Below are positions 50,555 through 60,293 of a stretch of DNA of 64,000 bases, piece by piece. A program made the translations under genes and the position numbers. Position 1 is the stretch's first letter, and each line of letters opens with the position of its first letter. Source of the stretch: Reichenbachiella sp. (GTDB lineage: Bacteria > Bacteroidota > Bacteroidia > Cytophagales > Cyclobacteriaceae); assembly GCF_033344935.1 (NCBI RefSeq), contig NZ_JAWPMM010000001.1:434001-498000 (forward strand). The letters are read 5' to 3'. Under the pieces are notes generated by a model. It saw only the letters and a list, made by a program, of their open reading frames with translations. It was not told the origin of the DNA and ran no database searches.

Positions 50555-53500
50555 ATGGAAAATTACCAGAAAACAACGGGATTATACTCTCCGGAATTTG
50601 AGCGTGACTCTTGTGGGATAGGATTTATCGCCCAGATAAAGAACCAGCCTTCTCACCAAATTGTTCAAGATGGATTGACCATGCTCGAAAAGATGGAGCA
50701 TCGTGGAGGAGTAGCAGCAGATGGAGAAACAGGTGACGGCGCAGGTGTATTGACCCAATTGCCTTACGACTTCTTCAATGAAGTAGCTAAAGAAAATGAA
50801 ATTACACTTCCTGCCAAAGGCAAATATGGTGTTGGCACTTTGTTCGTTCCTAAGGGACACGACAAAAAAGGAATTTTAGAAATAGTACAAGAATCAATTG
50901 AAGCATTAAGCTTTGATAAAATTTGGTTGAGAAGAGTACCTGTAGACTCAAAAAAAATTGGAAGAATTGCCAAGCAGTCGGAGCCATCTATCTATCACTT
51001 GTTCGTAAAGAAAGGCGAATATGAAGGCAAAGAGCTCAACAGAAAACTATACGTACTAAGAAAATACATTGAGCACAAGGTAAGAGAAACTTATCCAGTC
51101 TCGGATTTCTACATCGCTTCTTTCTCATGCTCTACCATTACTTATAAAGGTGAGTTGAGAACCTGGCAAGTGAATCAGTATTACTTGGATTTGAATGATG
51201 AGAGATATACATCGGCCACAGCGATGGTACACTCAAGATTCTCTACCAACACTTTCCCTGAGTGGAGATTGGCCCAGCCCTTCCGATTTTTGGCGCACAA
51301 TGGTGAGATCAATACGATCAAAGGTAATATTAATAAGATGGTGTCTAGAGAGGCCTTGCTGGCTTCTACAGATTTTACTGAAGAGGAGATTGCGGTACTT
51401 ACTCCTATTTGTAACATGCAGTTCTCAGATTCGGCCAACTTAGATGGCATCTTAGAATTGTTGATCATGGGTGGTAGAAGCTTACAGCATACGATGGCTA
51501 TGCTTGTACCAGAAGCGTGGCAAGAAGAAACTGACATCAGTCCTGAGAAAAGAGCCTTCTACGAATTTCATTCTACTATATTCGAACCGTGGGACGGACC
51601 AGCGTCTTTAGTTTATACTGATGGATATACTATTGGAGCGAGTTTGGATAGAAATGGACTAAGACCTTCTCGAGTTATCGCTACGAAAGATGATCGCTTA
51701 ATCTTGAGTTCTGAAGTGGGTGCGGTAGAAATTGCGCCTGAGCTAATCAAGAAAAATGAAAGATTAGGACCCGGCCAAATGATCATGGTGGATCTGACTA
51801 CCGGAACAATTTCTTTCAATCAGGAAATAAAGGACAAACTGGCGAAAGATCAGCCATATCAAAAATGGGTAGAAGAGAATTTAATTCACCTATCAGATTT
51901 TATTAAAGACAAACCGTTAGATCAATCACTTCAGGCGGATGATTTGCTACAAAAGCAAATAGCTAATGGTTTCACTCAAGAGGATATCAAGTTTATTCTT
52001 GAGCCAATGATGAAAAATGGCACTGAGCCATTAGGGTCTATGGGTAATGATACAGCGCTAGCAGTATTCAGAGAAAACCCGACGCACCTATCTCAATATG
52101 TGAAGCAAATATTTGCGCAGGTAAGTAACCCGCCAATTGATCCGATCCGGGAACGATCTGTGATGTCGCTGATCAATTATTTAGGTAATAGCGAGAACAT
52201 TCTGGAGCATAAGTCAGAGCATGCACAAAAGATTAGAATAGAAAATCCGCTGCTGTCCGCTCATGAGTTTGAATTCATCAGAAATGTAAAATTTAGTGGA
52301 TTCGTTTCGGAAGTAATTGACGCTACTTACGATCCAAAAGACAACGATCTGCAAAGTGCGCTCAAAATATTGTCTAAGAAGGCGGCCAAGGCAGTTGAAG
52401 CTGGGACCAACATCTTGATTCTTTCGAATAAAGACGTTTCCGTAGATCGCGTAAGAATTCCAAGTTTGTTGGCTACAGGAGCAGTACACCAGTACTTGCT
52501 AAAGAAAAAATTGAGAGCTAAAACGAGCTTAGTGATTGAAGGTGGAGATGTAGTAGAAACGCATCATATAGCGACATTAGTTGGATTTGGGGCGACAGCG
52601 GTTTATCCTTATCTGACAGTAGAGACCATCTTGCACCAAGGTGCTTCGCTGAGCCAGTCAGGCACTGAGTTGTTTGAGCAGTACAGAAAATCAATAGGTT
52701 ATGGGCTGAGAAAGATTCTTTCTAAAATGGGCATCTCGACCATCCAGTCTTATGAGTCAGCTCAGATTTTTGAAATTATTGGTTTGGACCTTGAGGTAAC
52801 AGACTTGTGTTTCAGAGGTACGCCATCTAGAATTTCTGGTAAAGGATTCGAGCAAATCGAAAAAGAGATACTGGAAAATCACAAAGCAGCATTCGTTCCT
52901 GCCAACGAAAAAGCTGATTTAGAAACTGGTGGGTTGTACCAATGGAAAAGAGATGGTGTGCGACACTTGTTCACTCCTGAAGTCATCCATTCTTTACAAA
53001 AGTCCACTAGAAGTGGAAACTATGAGTTATTCAAAACTTATAGTCAGGCGATCAACGATCAAGCAGAAAAGAACATCACTTTGAGAAGTATGTTCGAATT
53101 CAATGGCAAGAAATCTATCTCGATTGATCAAGTGGAGCCTGCTTCAGAAATCATGAAAAGATTCGCTACTGGTGCGATGTCTTTTGGGTCTATTTCAGAA
53201 GAAGCACATACCACCATCGCTAAGGCGATGAACCTCATTGGAGGAAAATCTAACAGTGGTGAAGGTGGAGAAGATGCCATCAGATACACACCAAATGCAG
53301 ACGGCACCTTGTCAAGGTCGGCCATCAAGCAAGTAGCCTCTGGGCGATTTGGCGTGACGGCTCACTATCTAGTGAACGCAGATGAAATTCAAATAAAAAT
53401 AGCGCAAGGAGCAAAACCAGGAGAGGGAGGTCAATTACCAGGGAAAAAGGTAGACGAAACAATCGGTAGAATCAGACATTCTACACCGGGTGTATCATTG

Positions 53501-55042
53501 ATCTCACCTCCTCCTCATCACGATATTTATTCGATTGAGGATTTAGCGCAGTTAATTTATGACCTGAAAAACACCAACGAAAAGGCTGATATCAACGTGA
53601 AGTTGGTGGCTGAGGCTGGTGTAGGTACTATTGCGGCTGGTGTGGCTAAAGCCAAGGCCGACAATATTTTGATCGCTGGCCATGATGGAGGAACAGGAGC
53701 ATCTCCGATTAGTTCTGTACATCATGCAGGTATTCCTTGGGAGATTGGATTGGCGGAAACGCACCAGACGCTGGAGAAAAACGACCTAAGAAAGAAGGTG
53801 AAACTTCAGGCAGACGGTCAGATGCGTACTGGTAGAGACCTAGCCATTGCGGCGATTTTAGGTGCTGAAGAGTGGGGTGTTTCTACTGCTGTTCTTGTAG
53901 TAGAAGGCTGTATCATGATGAGAAAATGTCACTTGAATACTTGCCCTGTAGGTGTAGCTACACAAAACCCTGAATTGAGGAAACTATTCTCTGGTAAGGT
54001 GGAGCACATTGTCAACTTCTTCAACTTCTTAGCCGAAGAACTCAGAGAGATTATGGCAGAGCTAGGTGTGAAAACTGTAGCTGAGTTGGTCGGAAGAACT
54101 GATTTGTTGACTTTCGATAGAAAAAAAGCTAAAGATCATGCGGGTAATATCGATTTGGAAGCGTTGCTTCAAAACCCATTCAAGCCAAAAGATCACTTGT
54201 CTTGTAAACTTGAAGATCAGGATCATGAATTGACGAAAGTCTTGGATAGACAATTGATCAAAGAGGCACAACCTGCTTTGACGAATAAAGAAAAAGTAAG
54301 AATAGATGTTCCGATCAATAGCCAGAACCGAACTACTGGAGCTATGCTATCAGGCGAATTGGCGCAAGCCCATGGCCCTAAAGGATTGGACAGAAATACA
54401 ATCAAGGTGAAATTCACCGGATCGGCAGGACAGAGTTTTGCGGCCTTCTTGGCCAAGGGAATTACTTTCAACCTTGAAGGTGAAGCCAATGACTACGTAG
54501 GCAAGGGCTTGTCTGGCGGTAAGGTAGTTTGCTATCCACACACCAAGTCTGACATCGTGCCTGAAGACAACATCCTGGTAGGTAATGTTTGTCTCTACGG
54601 AGCTACTTCTGGTGAGCTATATGTGAACGGAAAAGCAGGCGAAAGATTCGCCGTGAGAAATTCGGGAGCAGAAGCAGTGACAGAAGGTCTTGGAGATCAC
54701 GGTTGTGAATATATGACAGGTGGTCGAGTAATCGTACTAGGCGAAACGGGTAAAAACTTCGCTGCTGGTATGAGTGGTGGTATTGCTTACATCTATGTAG
54801 AAGACTTCGATTTTGCATCTAAATGCAACATGGAGCTGGTAGAGCTAGAATCACCAGGCGCTGAAGACTTCGAGTATATCCAGAACCAAATCAATAAACA
54901 TTCTAGATATACCAAGAGCAACAAAGCATTCAAGATTCTGGACCAATGGGAGACTGCTAAAAATAAGTTTGTGAAGGTGATACCTACCGAGTACAAGCTG
55001 ATATTGGAAAAGAAAAAGTTAGAACAAGAAAAGATCGCATAA
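50555..55042 (+). CDS. gltB: Glutamate synthase large subunit
   Basis: GltB, 1495 residues from the ATG at 50555. It makes glutamate from glutamine and 2-oxoglutarate. The N-terminal glutaminase nucleophile is Cys20 (ERDSCGIGF), exposed after removal of a short propeptide. Other marks: MEHRGGVAADGETGDGAG, the FMN/2-oxoglutarate domain with AHDGG-like IAGHDGGTGASP, the 3Fe-4S cysteines in CIMMRKCHLNTCPVG, and the C-terminal beta-helix (GLSGGKVVCYP, GDHGCEYMTGGRVIVLG). gltD follows one base after the stop. A nine-base-earlier TTG is not needed. The upstream gap shows no exact promoter consensus. Confidence 0.97.
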   Translation: MENYQKTTGLYSPEFERDSCGIGFIAQIKNQPSHQIVQDGLTMLEKMEHRGGVAADGETGDGAGVLTQLPYDFFNEVAKENEITLPAKGKYGVGTLFVPKGHDKKGILEIVQESIEALSFDKIWLRRVPVDSKKIGRIAKQSEPSIYHLFVKKGEYEGKELNRKLYVLRKYIEHKVRETYPVSDFYIASFSCSTITYKGELRTWQVNQYYLDLNDERYTSATAMVHSRFSTNTFPEWRLAQPFRFLAHNGEINTIKGNINKMVSREALLASTDFTEEEIAVLTPICNMQFSDSANLDGILELLIMGGRSLQHTMAMLVPEAWQEETDISPEKRAFYEFHSTIFEPWDGPASLVYTDGYTIGASLDRNGLRPSRVIATKDDRLILSSEVGAVEIAPELIKKNERLGPGQMIMVDLTTGTISFNQEIKDKLAKDQPYQKWVEENLIHLSDFIKDKPLDQSLQADDLLQKQIANGFTQEDIKFILEPMMKNGTEPLGSMGNDTALAVFRENPTHLSQYVKQIFAQVSNPPIDPIRERSVMSLINYLGNSENILEHKSEHAQKIRIENPLLSAHEFEFIRNVKFSGFVSEVIDATYDPKDNDLQSALKILSKKAAKAVEAGTNILILSNKDVSVDRVRIPSLLATGAVHQYLLKKKLRAKTSLVIEGGDVVETHHIATLVGFGATAVYPYLTVETILHQGASLSQSGTELFEQYRKSIGYGLRKILSKMGISTIQSYESAQIFEIIGLDLEVTDLCFRGTPSRISGKGFEQIEKEILENHKAAFVPANEKADLETGGLYQWKRDGVRHLFTPEVIHSLQKSTRSGNYELFKTYSQAINDQAEKNITLRSMFEFNGKKSISIDQVEPASEIMKRFATGAMSFGSISEEAHTTIAKAMNLIGGKSNSGEGGEDAIRYTPNADGTLSRSAIKQVASGRFGVTAHYLVNADEIQIKIAQGAKPGEGGQLPGKKVDETIGRIRHSTPGVSLISPPPHHDIYSIEDLAQLIYDLKNTNEKADINVKLVAEAGVGTIAAGVAKAKADNILIAGHDGGTGASPISSVHHAGIPWEIGLAETHQTLEKNDLRKKVKLQADGQMRTGRDLAIAAILGAEEWGVSTAVLVVEGCIMMRKCHLNTCPVGVATQNPELRKLFSGKVEHIVNFFNFLAEELREIMAELGVKTVAELVGRTDLLTFDRKKAKDHAGNIDLEALLQNPFKPKDHLSCKLEDQDHELTKVLDRQLIKEAQPALTNKEKVRIDVPINSQNRTTGAMLSGELAQAHGPKGLDRNTIKVKFTGSAGQSFAAFLAKGITFNLEGEANDYVGKGLSGGKVVCYPHTKSDIVPEDNILVGNVCLYGATSGELYVNGKAGERFAVRNSGAEAVTEGLGDHGCEYMTGGRVIVLGETGKNFAAGMSGGIAYIYVEDFDFASKCNMELVELESPGAEDFEYIQNQINKHSRYTKSNKAFKILDQWETAKNKFVKVIPTEYKLILEKKKLEQEKIA

Positions 55043-55043
55043 T

Positions 55044-56459
55044 ATGGGACAGGTAGATGGATTTTTGACTTATAAAAGACACAGCCTCCAGTATGAGGAA
55101 GTGGAAAAAAGAACGAAGCATTACAAAGAATTTGTAAAGCCTGTTTCAGCAGAAGAAACCAACGAGCAAGCCGCTCGATGTATGGATTGTGGGATTCCAT
55201 TTTGCCATAGTGGTTGCCCGCTAGGCAATAAGATTCCTGATTTCAACGACGCTGTGTATCGCAATGAATTTAAGGAAGCTTGGGGCATTCTAAAAAGCAC
55301 CAACAATTTCCCGGAATTTACCGGTAGAATTTGCCCTGCACCCTGTGAGGGTTCATGCGTATTGGGACTAAACAATGACCCGGTAAGTATCGAGCATATC
55401 GAGAAGACAATTGCAGAAGAAGCATTTGCACAGGGTTGGGAAACCACTCATACCGTAAATATCAAGTCTGGCAAGTCAGTGGCCGTCATCGGCTCTGGAC
55501 CTGCAGGATTGGCTGCTGCAGATCAGCTATGCAAGCAAGGACATGACGTTACAGTCTTCGAACGTGACACACAGCCTGGTGGACTCTTAAGGTTCGGTAT
55601 TCCTGATTTCAAATTGGAGAAAACTGTTGTCGAAAGACGCGTGAATCTGATGAAGGATTCTGGTGTGAAATTCGAATGTGGTGTGGAGATTGGCAAAGAC
55701 ATTTCTGCCAAAGAAATCGAAACAAAATTTGATGCCATTGCGATCTGTACGGGTAGTACCGTGGCCAGAGACCTACCGATTCCAGGAAGAGAATTGAATG
55801 GTATTCACTTGGCCATGAAATTTTTGAAAAACTCAAATAAAGTAGTGTCTGGCGAAGATGCTGAAATAGTAGCCGAAATGAACGCTGCTGGCAAAAACGT
55901 GATTGTGATCGGTGGTGGTGATACAGGATCCGACTGTGTGGGTACTTCTATCCGTCAAGGGGCAGAAAGTGTGACTCAGATCGAATTACTAGACAAACCA
56001 TCTGAAGGCAGAACGGAGGCCAACCCATGGCCAGAATGGCCAATGGTTTTGAGAACTTCTACTTCTCAAAAGGAAGGTTGTGAAAGAAACTGGTCGGTAC
56101 TCACCAAAGAGTTTATCGGAAACGACAAAGGTGAAGTAACAGGCCTAAGAGTAGTGGATGTAGAATGGACCGACAAGGCCTCATTCAAGTTCGAAGAAAT
56201 AGAAGGATCTGAGCGTGTTTTGCCATGCGAAAGAGCTTATCTAGCCATCGGATTCATGCACCCACAAAAAGAAGGGTTGCTCGAAGAACTAGGTATAGAA
56301 ACTAATGAGCGTGGCAACATCCAAGATGAGATGTATCGAACCAATAAAGAAAATGTATTTGCAGCGGGCGATTGCCGAAGAGGCCAATCCCTGGTGGTAT
56401 GGGCCATCAGCGAAGGTCGCAAAGCTGCCTATTCAGTCAACAAGTTCTTAACCAAATAA
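55044..56459 (+). CDS. gltD: Glutamate synthase small subunit
   Basis: GltD, 471 residues, the FAD/iron-sulfur subunit passing electrons from NADPH to GltB. Two cysteine clusters at the N-terminus, CMDCGIPFCHSGCP and CPAPCEGSCVLG, bind the 4Fe-4S centres. FAD binding is at VIGSGPAGLAAADQL with the following VFERDTQPGGLLRFGIP, NADPH binding at VIVIGGGDTGSDCVG, and the closing FAD motif is VFAAGDCRRGQSLVVWAI. Start one base after the gltB stop. A strong hairpin lies about 90 bases after the stop. Confidence 0.97.
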   Translation: MGQVDGFLTYKRHSLQYEEVEKRTKHYKEFVKPVSAEETNEQAARCMDCGIPFCHSGCPLGNKIPDFNDAVYRNEFKEAWGILKSTNNFPEFTGRICPAPCEGSCVLGLNNDPVSIEHIEKTIAEEAFAQGWETTHTVNIKSGKSVAVIGSGPAGLAAADQLCKQGHDVTVFERDTQPGGLLRFGIPDFKLEKTVVERRVNLMKDSGVKFECGVEIGKDISAKEIETKFDAIAICTGSTVARDLPIPGRELNGIHLAMKFLKNSNKVVSGEDAEIVAEMNAAGKNVIVIGGGDTGSDCVGTSIRQGAESVTQIELLDKPSEGRTEANPWPEWPMVLRTSTSQKEGCERNWSVLTKEFIGNDKGEVTGLRVVDVEWTDKASFKFEEIEGSERVLPCERAYLAIGFMHPQKEGLLEELGIETNERGNIQDEMYRTNKENVFAAGDCRRGQSLVVWAISEGRKAAYSVNKFLTK

Positions 56460-56548
56460 AAATGGTAAATCTAGATAGAATGCTAAGTAGTTTTCTCATA
56501 TAGAAGTTGGTAAGGGCTTCAACCTAGTCGGAAGTCATTTGTTGGATT

Positions 56549-56588
56549 AAAACCCCGGTACCAGTGGTTTAGGTATTGGGGTTTTTTT
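56549..56588 (+). terminator. Rho-independent terminator of gltBD
   Basis: AAAACCCCGGTACC (56549-56562) pairs with GGTATTGGGG plus TTTT (56572-56585) with two G-U pairs, around a 9-base loop, followed by a T run. It closes the gltBD unit before the DoxX gene. Confidence 0.88.
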
Positions 56589-56652
56589 GTTTATAGTAGT
56601 GTAATGATGTGATTCGGTTGTTTTGTTATCTTTCACCCAATACATTACGAGT

Positions 56653-57039
56653 ATGAAATCATTTCCCTTCCTAACCACATCACAATATTTAAATATAATT
56701 CGTTTTTCGGTCGGTCTCATGCTTATGGCACATGGTGCCATCCGGCTCTATGCCGGAACTGTTGGTGGGTTTGGAGAGTTTTTGAATGCAAAAGGGTTTT
56801 TCATTGGGTCTGCAATAGCATGGAGCATAACTGTTTTTGAACTATTTGGAGGAGTTTTATTAGCTCTTGGTTATTTTCATCGAGTGATTTGCGCTGGTTT
56901 TATATCTATTCTGTTCATGGGCATTATTCTGGTTCATATTAATAATGGTTGGTTTGTTGTCGGTTATGGCTCTGGTGGAGCTGAGTACAGCGTCTTACTA
57001 ATTTTATGCCTATTGTTAGTGTCTTCAACAGACGAATGA
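56653..57039 (+). CDS. DoxX family membrane protein
   Basis: A 128-residue protein with four hydrophobic helices typical of DoxX: IIRFSVGLMLMAHGAIRLYAG, the FLNAKGFFIGSAIAWSITVFELFGG segment (conserved E in the second helix), LGYFHRVICAGFISILFMGI and GGAEYSVLLILCLLLV (conserved E). DoxX proteins are linked to quinone or thiosulfate oxidation in some organisms, but most are uncharacterised. The ATG at 56653 is favoured over a frame start 30 bases upstream. The stop overlaps the mepB start by four bases (ATGA). Confidence 0.9.
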   Translation: MKSFPFLTTSQYLNIIRFSVGLMLMAHGAIRLYAGTVGGFGEFLNAKGFFIGSAIAWSITVFELFGGVLLALGYFHRVICAGFISILFMGIILVHINNGWFVVGYGSGGAEYSVLLILCLLLVSSTDE

Positions 57040-57524
57040 TAGATCCAATTCTTTCATTTAAAAAGAGTTTTTATGACTCTCACGGAATTATTATTTCTTG
57101 CTTTCAAAAAGAAAAAGAAAGCCAAGAATATGGTGCCTGCAGATATGAAATTAATGGAAAGAAAATCATAAGCCGAAATGCCAAAATCACTCCCAAAAAA
57201 GTAGGGCAGTTTGTGACCGTTTGGAAGAGATCATCCGAAGGGATTACTCAGCCTTTTGAAGAATCGGATAATTTCAACTTATTGGTTATCAATGTTAGAA
57301 ATGAAGATCAATTAGGCCAATTTGTTTTTCCAAAATCAATCCTTATTGAAAAGGGAATTATAACTTCTAACAAGAAAGAAGGCAAAAGAGGTTTTCGTGT
57401 TTATCCACCCTGGGATGAACCAACGAATAGTCAAGCCACTAGAAGCCAAAAGTGGCAAATCGGGTATTTTATAACATCAGAAGACTCATATGAAGCTGTG
57501 ATGAATTGCTACCAGCAGATTTAA
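57036..57524 (+). CDS. MepB family protein
   Basis: A 162-residue soluble protein of the MepB family, named after the third gene of the staphylococcal mepRAB multidrug operon; its biochemical role is unknown. Family marks: EYGACRYEINGKKIISRNAKITPKKVGQFVTVWKR (shown by YGACRYEINGK and ITPKKVGQFVTVWKR), FNLLVINVRN, QFVFPKSILIEKGI and KGKRGFRVYPPWDEP-like KRGFRVYPPWDEP. Starts at ATG 57036, overlapping the DoxX stop. No MepA transporter or MepR regulator is close by, so the family pairing differs from that of staphylococci. Confidence 0.85.
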   Translation: MIDPILSFKKSFYDSHGIIISCFQKEKESQEYGACRYEINGKKIISRNAKITPKKVGQFVTVWKRSSEGITQPFEESDNFNLLVINVRNEDQLGQFVFPKSILIEKGIITSNKKEGKRGFRVYPPWDEPTNSQATRSQKWQIGYFITSEDSYEAVMNCYQQI

Positions 57525-57559
57525 TCTTATTTTACTATTTTAGAGGTACATCAATATTT

Positions 57560-59089
57560 ATGAAAACCTCCTTCCTTTATATGGTATTTGTGTTCCTAAC
57601 TTTTTATCAAGGGTTTGGACAAAGCTATGAGGTCAATCAGAGGGAAGTCATATACATTTTCCTCAATACCGCTGAGGATTCTAACAATAAATATACAGCA
57701 GCTTACTACGATTCTATTCAACTGAATAATGAAAAACCTGAAGTAATATTTTTCTGTCATTTGGCAAAATCCCTTCGTCTTTCTATCAGTGATATCCCCA
57801 AAGCTACACAGGAGTTGATCGAGGCTAAAAGTTGGTTTTCAAAAGAGGAAAGCCTGAAAGAGTATAAGCAATATTTATCATTGGCCGAAGCGAGCCTTTA
57901 TCAGCATTTGGGAAAGTATGATAAGGCCAATCTATTGATGGATCAGTCAATTGTAAAATTTGAAGAAAGTCAAAATGAGCCTATGGCGCTGATCTCTAGA
58001 AGTTACAAGGTCCGAAATTTCATATCTGGAGGTCAGTATGATGAAGGTTTTGATGAAATCAACTACTTATTTAATTCATTAAACCCAGATGTAGATGTCT
58101 TTGAAAACAAGGATCAACTTGAAAAGTTTAAAATCACACTCTGGAATCACAATGCTACATTATGGACTACCATATCAAATCTGCATCGAGATAGCATTGG
58201 GCCCGCACAAAAAGTACTGAAACATGTGATCACTCTGGCTAAGAAAAAAGGCTTCGAACATGCTTACTACAATACCACTGGAAACCTGTCATACTTGCAT
58301 TACCTCAATCAAGAATATGAAAGTATGATACCGTTAGCTCTGGAAGATTTATCCTACTCCACAGCAAAGAACAGTGTAGAAAGTGTCGGTGGCTTACATA
58401 GTGTATTAGCGGATGCCTATCTACAATTGGGAATGAAGGACAGCGCAATCTATCACATCAAGAAAGCAGAATACTATTCGAAGTATTTAAAGAATAAATA
58501 CATTCATCAGATATTCATGGATGTGGCACACAGGTATTATAAGTCTACGGGAAACTTGGAGGCGGCATTCGAGTCTTTAAATGAGCAGTATGAAGCCATA
58601 AACGAAATTCATAAATCAATTGCTCAAATCAATTTTGACTTATCCAAAGCAGAAAATGACTTGTCACAGGCGGAAGAACGCATTGATCTATTAGATCATA
58701 AAAACCGCCAAAACATAATAATCAATTGGCTTCTTGGTTTATTGCTTTTTAGTATTGGTTTGCTTGCATTTAATTTTTATCGACTGCACCGTACACAGAA
58801 GAAGTTCCGAGATAAGCTTGAACAAATGAACCACAGCTTAGAGAGTGAAATCGAGCGACGAACCAAAGAAGTGGTAGAACAAAGTGAAAAAATTAAAGCA
58901 GCAGCTTATCATAATTCACATCGCACGCGTGCTCCTGTGGCGAGATTGTTAGGCTTGGTAGATATATTAAACACTGAGATTCCATCCGAGCGAGAAGAAA
59001 TAGCGGAATACATTCGTCAATCAGCAAGAGAGATAGATGAAGTGATCATCGACATGAATGAGGTACTTTCTGATAATAAGGGCACTTAA
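57560..59089 (+). CDS. TPR sensor protein ending in a histidine-kinase dimerisation helix (no ATPase domain)
   Basis: A 509-residue membrane protein. Signal peptide (LYMVFVFLTFYQGFGQ), periplasmic TPR-like helices (about residues 25-375), one transmembrane helix (IIINWLLGLLLFSIGLLAFNFY, about 392-413), a coiled coil rich in Glu/Lys, then AYHNSHRTRAPVARLLGLVDIL, an H-box-like dimerisation helix with candidate phospho-accepting His451 or His454. The protein ends 55 residues later, and no N, G1 or G2 box of a kinase ATPase follows here or in the next 112 bases. It is either a truncated kinase or a natural phospho-acceptor/scaffold. ATG 57560 gives the signal peptide; the longer frame from 57506 does not. 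Confidence 0.75.
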   Translation: MKTSFLYMVFVFLTFYQGFGQSYEVNQREVIYIFLNTAEDSNNKYTAAYYDSIQLNNEKPEVIFFCHLAKSLRLSISDIPKATQELIEAKSWFSKEESLKEYKQYLSLAEASLYQHLGKYDKANLLMDQSIVKFEESQNEPMALISRSYKVRNFISGGQYDEGFDEINYLFNSLNPDVDVFENKDQLEKFKITLWNHNATLWTTISNLHRDSIGPAQKVLKHVITLAKKKGFEHAYYNTTGNLSYLHYLNQEYESMIPLALEDLSYSTAKNSVESVGGLHSVLADAYLQLGMKDSAIYHIKKAEYYSKYLKNKYIHQIFMDVAHRYYKSTGNLEAAFESLNEQYEAINEIHKSIAQINFDLSKAENDLSQAEERIDLLDHKNRQNIIINWLLGLLLFSIGLLAFNFYRLHRTQKKFRDKLEQMNHSLESEIERRTKEVVEQSEKIKAAAYHNSHRTRAPVARLLGLVDILNTEIPSEREEIAEYIRQSAREIDEVIIDMNEVLSDNKGT

Positions 59090-59201
59090 AAAAACTTGAG
59101 GTTTCAGTGTTTTGACCTGAGCAATCATTCATCTATCTGGGCGAGATTGTGGGGATAATTACCACTAGTTAGATTAGTCTTAATAATTAACTGTCAGGAC
59201 T

Positions 59202-60293
59202 ATGAAGCTACTCTTCTCCTTTCTTGTTTTTTCCTGTTGTACTCAAGCTGGATTAGCACAAATCACACATTTGATACAATCAAGGGCGCTAGCAGAAGAT
59301 AGGTCGATCAATATTCAACTTCCACAGGAGTATAATAATACTTTTGATAGCTACGGGGTGCTTTATGTGCTGGATGGGGAATATGTATATGACTACGCTG
59401 CTGGTACTGTTAACTTTTTGTCCAATGCTTTTGGTCATATTCCTCCACTTATTGTAGTGGGGATTCCAAATATTGACCGACTGAGAGATGTATATGTTAC
59501 TAATGATGATAAAGACCCGTATGCCAAATTCCTTGAATTTATTGAGTCTGAATTGAAGCCTTTCATTGATTCAAATTACCGTACCAATGGCTTTGATATC
59601 ATTTATGGCTGGTCATCAGCTTCTGACATCAGTATGCAGTTTTTTGTTACTAAACCTGATTTGTTTGATGCGCATATTCAATCAGGAACAGGCGTTGGAC
59701 CTAAAACGGCGGCCTTTTTCTCTGAGCAGTTGAGCAAGCATAATTACAAAAACCGATACCTCTATGCGGGAACAGAGGGCTCAGGACCAAGGGCTGTAGG
59801 GCTCGAAAAGTATAAGAACCTCATAGATAGTTTAAGTCCGAAAAACTTAAAATGGAAGTTCGAATTGATATCTTCCTCTCATGTGGATGTACTAGCCGAG
59901 GGAATTTATAATGGGTTGAAATTTGTGTTCAACGATTTTTATATACCAGACTCCGTTGTATTGAAAGGTGTTGAAGAAATCAAGGGCTACTACGCTGACT
60001 TAGACAAAGCCTATGATTTTCAAGTTAAAATTCCGGTGGGCGCCTTTGGTGAATCGGCAGGTATTTTATTTCAAAGCAAACCAGGAGAAGCGGTTAATCT
60101 TCTAAAGTATGGGCTTACCATACACCCTGATTCGGCCGATCTGCATGGCTCTTTGGGCGAGGTGTATGAGTATCTGGATCAGACAGAATTAGCCATCAAA
60201 TATTACAAATTGGCTTTTGAAAAATCTGTTCCAAAAAGTGCTGCCTCAAGGAAGTATCAGTACTTGTCGAAAAAGTTTGAGGACCAGAATTAA
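59202..60293 (+). CDS. Secreted esterase-like alpha/beta hydrolase with C-terminal TPR
   Basis: A 363-residue protein: signal peptide (LLFSFLVFSCCTQAGLAQ), then an esterase D/enterochelin-esterase-like fold (RSINIQLPQEYNN, YGVLYVLDGEYVY, IPPLIVVGIPNIDRLRDV) and a TPR-like end (LLKYGLTIHPDSADLHGSLGEVYEYL). The nucleophile elbow reads GWSSAS with Ser138 (GxSxA instead of the usual GxSxG), and SSSHVDVL supplies a candidate catalytic His. The enzyme may be active, but the elbow is unusual. The substrate is unknown. It follows the sensor gene by 112 bases on the same strand. Confidence 0.8.
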   Translation: MKLLFSFLVFSCCTQAGLAQITHLIQSRALAEDRSINIQLPQEYNNTFDSYGVLYVLDGEYVYDYAAGTVNFLSNAFGHIPPLIVVGIPNIDRLRDVYVTNDDKDPYAKFLEFIESELKPFIDSNYRTNGFDIIYGWSSASDISMQFFVTKPDLFDAHIQSGTGVGPKTAAFFSEQLSKHNYKNRYLYAGTEGSGPRAVGLEKYKNLIDSLSPKNLKWKFELISSSHVDVLAEGIYNGLKFVFNDFYIPDSVVLKGVEEIKGYYADLDKAYDFQVKIPVGAFGESAGILFQSKPGEAVNLLKYGLTIHPDSADLHGSLGEVYEYLDQTELAIKYYKLAFEKSVPKSAASRKYQYLSKKFEDQN

